From Dietzia sp. ANT_WB102 (lineage in GTDB: Bacteria > Actinomycetota > Actinomycetes > Mycobacteriales > Mycobacteriaceae): DNA of 64,000 nucleotides. Shown in pieces: positions 10,113 through 19,500 of the stretch; within the stretch, counting starts at the first letter, position 1; each line of letters begins with the position of its first letter. The stretch spans positions 1,791,630 to 1,855,629 of the forward strand of contig NZ_VOBA01000001.1 in the NCBI RefSeq assembly GCF_008369165.1. Reading direction: 5' to 3'. The translations under genes were made by a program, and so were the position numbers. The notes below the pieces were generated by a model. The model had not been told where the DNA came from and searched no databases. It saw only the letters and a program-made list of their open reading frames with translations.

Positions 10113-13100
10113 TCAGGATCCCTTTCCGCCGTGCGCATCGAGCGCCACTCGCACCTGCTCGGCCGCTGCTTCTGAAGTGTCGTCACCGGTGTCTACGTCG
10201 ATTACCGTCCAGCCTTCCTCGGCGATCGGCCGGACCCTATCCGATGACTGCGACACGAAGACCGCGATCTTGGCGTCCGGCCACGAGAAGTTGGCGATCA
10301 CGCCGTGGACCTCCTCGCCGTAATCCGGTAGGGGCACCGACCGTGCGGCGAGCGCGTGCAGCAGGTCGATCTCCGCTGCAGAGTCGGGATCGTCGGGGTC
10401 CACATCGTCCGCGATTTCTCGCCACGATTCGGGAAGCTCGGTTGTAGGCGCTGGCCCTGAGGGGGCTGCCGCCTCGCCCGTGCTGGAGGACGCATCGTGT
10501 CCTGTCGAATCCCCGTTGGTGATGTGGCCTGTCGATTCCTCCACCATCGCGGCGAGTTCGGCGTCGATGTCGTCGGAGGTGAACAATCCGGTCACCACAC
10601 TGATCACCGAGTTTTCGCCGCGTAATGCCAGCAGGTTGGACGCTCGTAGCCACCATTGCCAGTCGTCCCGGTAGTCGTCGCTCGCTACCGCCTCGGAGGC
10701 ATCGTCGATCATGAGCTCGGCGGCAAGAGAGGCTGGCTGCCGGGGGTGACCTTGCACCACCAACTGCGCATAGGGCCGCTGGTGGACCGAGCGGGCTTTG
10801 AGACGTTCACCGGCGGCGAACCAGTAGGCCGCGCACGCATGACCCACCGACCGCCATACGTCGGGCTTCGGGTCGGTGAGGATCCCGGCCAGGAGGCGCA
10901 CGGGGTCGCCTGCGGCGGAATTCAAACGCGAGGGCGCGATCCCGAGGGTGGACCCGAATGCTTTAACAAAATTTTGTTGCTTCCATGCAGGCGGCGGGCC
11001 TTCGTCGTCGTACTCGTTCAGGTCTGCGTGGGTCACCGCCCACGGCACCCACCCACTTGCTCGAAGCGCCTCGCGCTTCTCCGCATCGTCGGCAACGCGG
11101 TTGTGCTTGGCGCTGGCGTGGTACTTGAGACCGTCCGCGTAAATCGCGAACTTCAATTGGTGTGGATCGTCCGCCTGCAAGACATAGTCGGGGGTCGTGT
11201 TGGCCTCGTGGACGTAGTTTTGTGCACGCATACTCCAGGTGAGCGGCGACCCGGGGAAACGGATCTTTAGCGCGGAGTATTTGCCGTCGGGCTTGGTGGT
11301 CACCTTGGCGCCAGCGGCCTCCAACGCCGCCTGGAATGCGTGGCGGAAGCGGACCTCCAGCGCCGAGTCGCCGTCGATGTCGAGCTTCTGTTCGGTCACG
11401 ATCGTCCAGTCCTCGCGGTTCGGTTCGGCGTCGTCGTCTCTGTCTGTTCCGCGCAGCAACCCGAGAAGTGCGGTCTCGGCGGCCCCGCGGGAAGTGCGGT
11501 CGGCATCGCTCCCGTGTGCGTGGGGAAGGAGACACTTCGGGCAGGCAAGCCGGTTGGCGTCCGCGCATTCGCAGTCACGCACCGCGACGTAGGCGGTGTG
11601 GAGCAGCTCCCACACGCGCTCTGGTGTGGTGAAGTCCGCGAGATACCCGGTGCCGCCAGGCACAGAGTCGTGCAGGAGTAAGGCAGGTGAAGGCTTGCCG
11701 ACCTGCGGCACGGTCACTGTTGCGACGTCGAGGTGGCTGGGATCGCCGCCAAGGACCCGCCGGAAGCCGAGTTTGAGGGCTGCGACGAGGCTGGGCATTA
11801 CCATGCCGTCGTAGGTGGATACCGTGCTCGGTAGGTACAGCAGCACCCCCTCGGTGGCCAGTGCGCGGCCGAGCGCGACGTGGATGCTGGGTTCGTCGCT
11901 GGACTTGGTGTGCGGGCACCACGGGCGGTGGTCCCGGCGCAAGTTGGTTCCAGCCTCAGAGTCGAGGTGGCCGCAGTACTCGCACACCCGGAAGTGTGGC
12001 GCCGCGGGCTGCATGCCCCCGATCATTCGGGTCGCGCCGGCACCGGTGCCAAGGTTGACCCATCGGACGTCGGCTCGTCGCAGGTATTGCGCGCCGAAGC
12101 CGTTGTTGTCGACGAACCATGCCGGTGCGGAGTCGTCATTGTTCCACGCAAGCGTCCGTGCGACGTGGTACCGGCGGCGTCGGCGCTCGTCGTGGCGCTC
12201 GTCGACCGCGGCCGCATCACGGGTCACCTGGGCGGCGACTTTGCGCAGCGGCACTACGTCCAGAATCTGCGCCGAATCGGCGAAGCCTGACGTACCGCAC
12301 GAGGGGCAGGCACCCGGCTTCGTGGTGGCAACCTCGGTGTGGGCGTAGCTGCATGCGGGGCACACGCGCCACCGTTCGAGGGCGTCGCCGTTCGCGCCCA
12401 CGTCGACGCTACTTATTTCAATCCGCATCCTGTCGGCGTAGAACGAGTTGCCGGGTGCGAGCTCGGTGAGCGCGGAGGACACCGAGCGGGTGAACGTGGA
12501 CGAGGTCGCGTCCCATTCGAGGGTGTCCGGGTCGTAGGTGGTCACCGAGGCGTGCAGGTCCACAGTGTCGTCGAGCAGTTGGTAACCGGGCAGCAGCCCG
12601 TAGCGCTCGAGTGCGGCTATCCAGTACTCCTGTGTGTGGGTGGTCTTCTGCGACAGAGTCGCCTTGCGGGAAGCCTGGGCTGCACGCAAGTCGTCCTTGT
12701 CCTGGTCGCTCGCTCCGGGGCTGGCCGCTCGTTCTTGCAGTTCGACGAGGACGGTGTCGAGTGCGTCCAGGCGGTGGCTGAGTTGGAGGTAGTCGTCGCG
12801 CCACCGGTCCACCGCCAGCGCGAGCGTGGAGTCCAGAGTGTGCGGCGCCGGGGTGCCGGCGGGGGTGCGCCCGGTGGCCCACTGACGCAGGTCCGCCGCG
12901 GCAGCGTCGCCGACGTGGCCTTCAAGGCTGCCGAGGAATCGCCCTAGCAGCCCCTCAACCCTGCTAGGTAGCTCGTCACGAAGCAGCGGCACGAACGAGC
13001 CGGGGTGGTTGGATAGCACTGCTCGCGCCCTGTTGTCCTCGGGATAGATCCCCTCCAGCAGAAGGGCGTCAATGGCATGGGCGATGAACTGCCGGCGCAG

Positions 13101-16100
13101 GATCTCTGCGGCCGAGAGGAACGCCGCGGGCGGTTGCACGCTGCCGTTGATCAGTGAGAGCGGTTCATGGACCACGGGGAGCGTGGCGCCACGGCCTTGG
13201 ACGAGAGCGACGACGAGGGAGTTGCCCGTCAGCCGGCCCGCCCGCCCTACTCGCTGCACATAGGACGCCACCGAGCTGGGCAGGGAGGAGAGCATGACGG
13301 ACGACAGGTCCCCGATGTCGATTCCCATCTCCAGCGTCGGGGTGGCCACCAGGACGTTGGGTGCTCCGGGCTCGTCGGCGGCAGACTTGAACTGCGTTTC
13401 GATGCGGGCCCGTTCGGCGGACTCGAGCAATCCGGTGTGCTCACGAGCGACCACCGAACGGCTGTCGCTGGAGTAGTAGAGCCGCCGGTAATAGTTGTCG
13501 CCCGCGATCGGCGCGGATTCGAGGTGACCGGAGCACTCTACGGTCAGACAGGGCACGCCGGTTAGCGCCTCGCGCACTGCAGGCGCGGCAGGAGTCGCGT
13601 TGTGGCAAACGGAGCACCGTAGCTCAGCCGGGGAGTCCTCGGCTGACACCAGAATCTCGTTTGGAGCGATCCCGTAAATCGTCGCGCCGGATTCGGTGGC
13701 CAGCGAGTCGAGCACAGAATCGTCGGCCAGTCCTTCCATCAGTGACGACGCCAGCTTGGCACCGGTATCGGGGGTGACTCCAAGGTGTCGGGCGGTCCAG
13801 CGCGCGTACCAGGAACGGCTGCTGGCGACGGCGTCGGTTCCGTCGCGGTAGCGGTCTTGGGCCAGCGTCTTACCCACGCGGGGGAAAGATGGCCACCCAC
13901 CGACGGGGAAGCCCGGCACACCCTTGGCGCGGGCCCCACGGTTGTTCAGGTGCCAGGTGTTGCCGTCGGTGGCCAGGTACTTGCCGAGCCACGGGTGGGT
14001 GATGCCGCCGCGTTGGCGGATGCGTTCGACCACGACCCTGGCCCACGCCTCAAGCGCGGCGTCGTCGGGTTCGGTCTCGGTGAGTGCCGACTCGATCGCG
14101 GTCGCCTCCCACGTGCGTCGTGCGGCTGCGCGGAGTGCGGACGGTGCGGCGTTGACACTGGGCACAGCGGTGCCCGTCAACGCCAGCGTTCGACCGACGG
14201 TGGTCCGGAGTCCGAATTCTAGGCAGAGGTCGAACAGCAGCCGTTCGCGGACGCGTTTGGTCGCCCGGCGTCGGCTATCGGCGCTGGCGGTGGGGTTCCA
14301 GAACGCCGAGAAGTTGCTGCGCTCGGCGATCGACGGGTGTAGAAGGTGGTAGCGGTCGACGGGGCCGTCTGCCCGTGTGAGGACCGTGTTGCTGAGTTCG
14401 TCGAGGAACTCGGTGCCGCCGTCGAGGGCGGAGGTGATGGCAGTGCGGAGCGCGAAGGCGTGCGAGCGCGCCTGGACGAAACCGGCCCGGTGTGAGGCGT
14501 CCTGCACTGAGTCGCTGAATACGAGCGTGCGCTTGTCGGCGGTGTTCAGCCCGCGCACGCCAAACAAGTTGGACAGCGCCACCGACAGCAGGGTGGCCAC
14601 CGCCGACCCGATGTAGCGGATCGAATCGCGGGTGCCGCATGCCGGGCACGTCTGGCGTTCGGATAATTCCTTGGCGGTGATGCCCGTGTGGAGGAGGACG
14701 GGCACGATCCGGGTGTCGTCGGCGGGGTCGATGCCGTCGGCTGCGTGGAGTTTGGCTTGGGTGGCATCGAGCCACATCAGAGATGTTGTGGAGTCCCGGG
14801 ACCCGCGTATCTGGCTCAGTGGTGTGTGATTCGCCTCGGCGGCCCGCACCTCCTGGTCTGCAGCGATGAGCGCTCTGACGCCGGAGGGCTCCGAGAGTGA
14901 CTGTTGGCGGATAGTCGCGGGAGTGAAGGTGGGTTGTTCGGTTCCATGCTCGTAGGCGGTCATCCAGCCGGCACGCCCGCAATGGCGGCAGAAGATGGCG
15001 GGCAGGTACTCGCGGACGCCGAGCGATCCGGCTTCGCCGAGGTCGTCGGCTCCCAGGTCTGGGCCATCGTCGTGCCAGCGGTAATCCGGTGCGGTGGTCA
15101 CCGCACGGTCGAGCCGGGACAGCTCCCGTACCCACAGGTGCGCTTCGATGCTGGGTAGTTGGCGTCCGGCGATCGGGTTGGCGGCAGTGATGGTGGCGCG
15201 GAGGTGACTTAGCGCTCCGAGGACCCGAGACAGGAATTGTTTGGTCTCTCCAGGGCGGCGGCCGAATTCCGTCGGTAGGACGCTGCGGGTCAGGTCGGAG
15301 ACGCTGACTGCCCGAGCAGAGTGCTCGAGAATTCGTGCAACAAGCTCGTGTTGTCGGACGGCGTCCAGCACGTCACTGGCTGGTGAATCGGCGGGCACAC
15401 GGAATACCTCCGTGCACACTGCCTGGTAGATCGCCTCGGCAGGATCACGATCTGTGGCCAGGTGCCTGGAGATCTCCGCCTCTACCTCAGCCACGACAGC
15501 AGGGGAAGCGGACACTTCTGCCGGCACTCGGTCCGCGGGCGCGGCGTCCATCCACTGATCCACGCTTAGCCGGGATTCGGTGAGGACGGATTCGGGCGGG
15601 AATTCTTCGCCAAAAACGGTGCGGGCAAACTCGCGTACGGCGGTGGTGTCGCCGTCGTCGCCGAGTGTGGCCGATGTGGCCACTGGAGTGATCCGCCCGA
15701 GGGGACGCGCGAGGTCGCCGTTGGTGCGGGGGACCGGGTTGGACGCGGAGGCGTTGAGATGGGTGCCGACGACGAGGCCCAGTCGTCGCAGGAGCAGAGC
15801 TACATCCGTGCCTTGCGCGCCGTCGTAGGTGTGAAATTCGTCGAGCACCACGTATTGCAGTCCGTGCGCGGATAGTCGCCAGATGTCGGCGTCCTCGGAC
15901 CGCAACAGAAGCTGGTCAAGCATCTTGTAGTTGGTTAGCAGCAGATCCGGAGGGTCTTCCCGCATTGTGGCGCGGTCGGTGATCAGCCCGGCTTCGCTGA
16001 CGGTGGTCCGGCCGGAGCCGGAGTGTTCACCGGTGTAGAGGCCAGCGGTGACGCCAGCAAGCCCCGGCTCGGACGTGAGCAGTCGGGTGAGACGCTCGGC

Positions 16101-16574
16101 TTGGTCGGTTGCCAGGGCGTTCATGGGGTACAGGAACAGTGCTTTGACTCCGCGTATGCCTTGGGCGCGAGCACGTCGAGCGTGGTCGAGGACGGGGTAC
16201 AGGAATGCTTCGGTTTTGCCTGAGCCGGTACCTGTGACGACCAGGGTCGGGTCGGGGCGACGCCACGGTTCGGTCGAATCCGGGGCAGGGCGGCTGGTAA
16301 GTCGCCCGAACGCCTGGGCCTGGTGGACGTAGGGCCGGAAGGGAAACGTTGACGGTGTCCACTCCAGGGCGCCTGATGCGGAATCCGCGGCCGGCTCGAA
16401 AGGCATCCGCGTGCGCACGAATGGCCCACGGAACATGCCGTTGGCCGGATCGCGCACGAAGTCCGTCAGCGCAGATCGGGTGCGGTTGTCTGACAAGGCG
16501 AAGGTTGTCGAGAGGAACTCGGCGATACCTTCCCGGAGTTCGCCGGCCGCCTGGATTGGCAGAAGGGCACTCAC
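10113..16574 (-). CDS. 2153-residue COG1205-type DEAD/DEAH helicase with MZB/DUF1998 and possible nuclease domain
   Basis: Giant superfamily 2 helicase. Order of parts: Walker A TGTGSGKT (114-121), YPMNALATDQ (about 149-158), motif II as DEFH (245-248) rather than DEAH, a Cys-rich insertion (CRHCGRAGW, CPACG), helicase C with TLEMGIDIGDL and VQRVGRAGR (about 1080-1110), a second zinc segment (CPACSYAH, CPSCG), and an MZB/DUF1998 module (LLHDSVPGGTGYL then CECADANRLACPKC, about 1580-1695). A segment around 1735-1850 (DYVL, KFAIYADG) resembles PD-(D/E)XK or Vsr/DUF559-type nucleases. The final 300 residues are acidic and unassigned. It starts with GTG overlapping the methyltransferase stop (GTGA). 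The architecture looks like DrmA plus DrmB of DISARM, or DruE of Druantia, in one chain. Assignment to either is inference. Confidence 0.87.
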   Translation of the reverse strand: MSALLPIQAAGELREGIAEFLSTTFALSDNRTRSALTDFVRDPANGMFRGPFVRTRMPFEPAADSASGALEWTPSTFPFRPYVHQAQAFGRLTSRPAPDSTEPWRRPDPTLVVTGTGSGKTEAFLYPVLDHARRARAQGIRGVKALFLYPMNALATDQAERLTRLLTSEPGLAGVTAGLYTGEHSGSGRTTVSEAGLITDRATMREDPPDLLLTNYKMLDQLLLRSEDADIWRLSAHGLQYVVLDEFHTYDGAQGTDVALLLRRLGLVVGTHLNASASNPVPRTNGDLARPLGRITPVATSATLGDDGDTTAVREFARTVFGEEFPPESVLTESRLSVDQWMDAAPADRVPAEVSASPAVVAEVEAEISRHLATDRDPAEAIYQAVCTEVFRVPADSPASDVLDAVRQHELVARILEHSARAVSVSDLTRSVLPTEFGRRPGETKQFLSRVLGALSHLRATITAANPIAGRQLPSIEAHLWVRELSRLDRAVTTAPDYRWHDDGPDLGADDLGEAGSLGVREYLPAIFCRHCGRAGWMTAYEHGTEQPTFTPATIRQQSLSEPSGVRALIAADQEVRAAEANHTPLSQIRGSRDSTTSLMWLDATQAKLHAADGIDPADDTRIVPVLLHTGITAKELSERQTCPACGTRDSIRYIGSAVATLLSVALSNLFGVRGLNTADKRTLVFSDSVQDASHRAGFVQARSHAFALRTAITSALDGGTEFLDELSNTVLTRADGPVDRYHLLHPSIAERSNFSAFWNPTASADSRRRATKRVRERLLFDLCLEFGLRTTVGRTLALTGTAVPSVNAAPSALRAAARRTWEATAIESALTETEPDDAALEAWARVVVERIRQRGGITHPWLGKYLATDGNTWHLNNRGARAKGVPGFPVGGWPSFPRVGKTLAQDRYRDGTDAVASSRSWYARWTARHLGVTPDTGAKLASSLMEGLADDSVLDSLATESGATIYGIAPNEILVSAEDSPAELRCSVCHNATPAAPAVREALTGVPCLTVECSGHLESAPIAGDNYYRRLYYSSDSRSVVAREHTGLLESAERARIETQFKSAADEPGAPNVLVATPTLEMGIDIGDLSSVMLSSLPSSVASYVQRVGRAGRLTGNSLVVALVQGRGATLPVVHEPLSLINGSVQPPAAFLSAAEILRRQFIAHAIDALLLEGIYPEDNRARAVLSNHPGSFVPLLRDELPSRVEGLLGRFLGSLEGHVGDAAAADLRQWATGRTPAGTPAPHTLDSTLALAVDRWRDDYLQLSHRLDALDTVLVELQERAASPGASDQDKDDLRAAQASRKATLSQKTTHTQEYWIAALERYGLLPGYQLLDDTVDLHASVTTYDPDTLEWDATSSTFTRSVSSALTELAPGNSFYADRMRIEISSVDVGANGDALERWRVCPACSYAHTEVATTKPGACPSCGTSGFADSAQILDVVPLRKVAAQVTRDAAAVDERHDERRRRRYHVARTLAWNNDDSAPAWFVDNNGFGAQYLRRADVRWVNLGTGAGATRMIGGMQPAAPHFRVCEYCGHLDSEAGTNLRRDHRPWCPHTKSSDEPSIHVALGRALATEGVLLYLPSTVSTYDGMVMPSLVAALKLGFRRVLGGDPSHLDVATVTVPQVGKPSPALLLHDSVPGGTGYLADFTTPERVWELLHTAYVAVRDCECADANRLACPKCLLPHAHGSDADRTSRGAAETALLGLLRGTDRDDDAEPNREDWTIVTEQKLDIDGDSALEVRFRHAFQAALEAAGAKVTTKPDGKYSALKIRFPGSPLTWSMRAQNYVHEANTTPDYVLQADDPHQLKFAIYADGLKYHASAKHNRVADDAEKREALRASGWVPWAVTHADLNEYDDEGPPPAWKQQNFVKAFGSTLGIAPSRLNSAAGDPVRLLAGILTDPKPDVWRSVGHACAAYWFAAGERLKARSVHQRPYAQLVVQGHPRQPASLAAELMIDDASEAVASDDYRDDWQWWLRASNLLALRGENSVISVVTGLFTSDDIDAELAAMVEESTGHITNGDSTGHDASSSTGEAAAPSGPAPTTELPESWREIADDVDPDDPDSAAEIDLLHALAARSVPLPDYGEEVHGVIANFSWPDAKIAVFVSQSSDRVRPIAEEGWTVIDVDTGDDTSEAAAEQVRVALDAHGGKGS

Positions 16575-19500
16575 TTCAGATCTCCGTCAGCTAGCTCGCG
16601 TTCAAACATTTCATAGGCGGCTCGCATGTCGGCTTCACGATCGAGGATGCGGAACGGGTACTCGAACACGTAGGTGGCGCCGGACTGCGGATGGGTCCAC
16701 GTCCGATCGTCCAAGCTGAGTTCCTGTCCCGGTTTGAGTTTGCGCTCTAATTTGGCGACGTCGTCGGCGACCTTGCGGCCGTTGGTGTCGAACAGGTCCT
16801 GCGAGTCATACTTCCGCATCACTGGGAACTGGGTGCGATAGATCATGCATAGTTCTTCGGCAGTCACTCCCAGTGACAGGGCGACCAGGGCGTCGATCTC
16901 GACCTGAGCTTGGCGGCGTTCTTCGGCCTTGCGGAGGGGGACGTCGGACGTCCACTCGGTGCCAGTGACCTCGTTCCAAAGGGGGCCATAAGCCATGGTG
17001 AGGCAATTTAGACGAAGGAAGCGAGCCGACAGCGCTTCGTGGTTGCTTCCTTGGTATCGGGGTAAGGAATTGACCGTTTCACCGTAGATGTTGGCTACGC
17101 CGGTGGACCTCACTTGGAAGTCGACTAGAAAATTCGATAAAAACGCCGCGTTCGCAATGAATTCAACAAGCGTAAGTTCACTGGAGTCGACGCGTGCGCT
17201 GATAGCTGCGCCCGCGATCGCGGCCCGTGGTGGGATGAGGCTGATGTAGAGCGTGCGATAACCAGTAGTGGCAGCCATTTTTCGCCAAAGGAAGCGGAAC
17301 GATGCGCGATCTTCTACAAATTTTCCTCCGGTTTCCCATCGGGTATACGACTGGTCGTACTTTCTGTTGTCGCGGTTCGGCTGGTAGGCCGTTGCCGGGA
17401 TGAAGTCCGCTGGCATGGCCTCGAGGTCGATCTCGGTCCAGTCCTGATTGTGCTTCAGCGTGGGGTTCGGCTGCTTGGCGAACGGGTTTGCGACACTGAA
17501 GTGCGGCCCCTGAAGGATGACGTCATCCCATGACGCGGGTACCGCCCACTTCGTGTCGAAATAGCCGTTCTTCCGGTCGGTAGTTTCGTTCCATCCTTGC
17601 GAATATTGAAGGTTAAGTTCCTTAATCCGCGACGCAGTCGCGAGTTTCCGCAGGACGCCTTCTGCTTCCCGCGTGACCGAATAGACCATCCGCGATTCCA
17701 AAGAGGGTGTTTCGTTGTCTTCGAGAATTGACTTCCACAAATCGAGGGTGGAACCATCAACGTGAATAATCCGGTCCTGATGGGGTCGAAGATCCCATTG
17801 GTCTGCATCGTTCTTGAAGCCCGGAAGTGGTCCCGTCCCATCGTGGACTAGCGAACTTTCAACGATGGACGGGTGATAAATTGATGAGGCGTTTAAGAAT
17901 CGCGGGGACGAATTTCGGCTACCGTAAGTGTTAATTCCATAGCGTACTAAGTCGTGAATATCAAAAAGAAATAGGGAGTTAATGAATTGCCAGTGGCGTC
18001 GCAACCGGAGGTAGCTTTCTCGTCGGAGCGGTGCCGCCTTCTTCTCAGTGAAGTGTGACTCGGGATGGATGAGAGTCACGATGCCGTTCTCTCTTGTGGA
18101 TCTCCACGTGCGCTGCATGAAGGCGCGGTATAGATCCGGTTTCTGGCCTGCAAGCAGCGGGTACTGCACGGTGTCGTGTAAAAACGCGGCAGTAACGAGC
18201 GTTTCAGACAATCCGCTAGCGAGGATGCCAATCGCCCCTGGCCGTTGGACTGTGATTTTTTGCCGCGATTGCTTTGCAGCCTGAGTCGGTTTGTGGGCAA
18301 GAATCCACCACGGGTCAGACTCCCCCAGAAGTGCTTCGATGTCGGACTGCGGTCGAACCCAGGGCGGGTTTCCGACCTGCAGGTCAAATCCGCCGGATGC
18401 GAAGACGGGAGCGAAGTCCAGTTCCCAGTGGAAAAATCCCTGTTCGCGGGCGACTTGGTCGCACACTGCGAGCCACGGGTGATCATCGAACACCGCCGAC
18501 GTAGGCTTCTCGCCAGCAAAGACCCGGTCGAATTCTTCGGCCTGGTCAATCTGCTCCCAAGTGAGATCGGACCCCAGGACGATCTGGCCCTCACCGGGAG
18601 CCCGACGACCTCGCCCCTTAGGCGCATCCGAGTATGCACGGCCCAAGAGTGCCTCGAGTCCCTCGAGCCATTTGTCTAAGGTCGGCGGCGCGACCTGCTG
18701 GCCAGCAATCGTCAGCTTATCCTTGGTCAGCGGCCAGAACCAGAGCGCGCACCAAGCATCCATTGCGAGGCGCAGGCGCTGAAATGCGCCGTCACGGTCA
18801 GCAAAAGACTTTTCGATCTCAGCGCGAGGGACGGGATTGATCGGTGAGGTCAGCTCGGCGCCGTAGACGTCGATCTTCCGACGGACGTGATCCTCGGCGA
18901 TCCGCATGCGAACCAACGAGAATTGCCACAGGCGCTCGGCACGCTCGGCCAAGTCGGTGAGGCGACGAACCTGGGTCTTAGTCGGCTTGGCGGCGATCTG
19001 CTTGCGCCAGGCTTTGAGTTCCTTCTGCGCATCGCCTACATATGGCGCCAAGTCCTTGGCATCGGCGGCAGCGCCCCAGCCGGCAGCCGGGAGTAGGAAG
19101 TGATGGATGCGGCCGCGGACCGCCGGGTCGGCTCCCCGCTCGTCATCCACCGCTGTAGCCAGGCTCGCTAGCGGTGCATCTTGGGGCTCAGCGGTCAGCC
19201 ACTGTTTCTTTTCCACCTGGGTAGGGGAGTAGGTGGCCCGTCGCGCGCCGATGAGTGAATTGCCGCGCCGCAAGTGCAGGCCGAACCAAGGAGCCTGCAG
19301 TCCCGGCGTCATGGTGTCCAGCCACAAGGCGATCTCCGCTAGCTCCACGGCGGTGGCGTTGAGGTCCACGCCGTAGACGCGATGCAGCGCTAGATATGCT
19401 TTGACCTTCTGGAGTTCCGCTGTCCGGGTCTCGGGATCGATTTCCTCACCGAGTTCCTTTTGGCGGCGATCCAGATACAGGTCGGCGAGCTGGCGTACCG

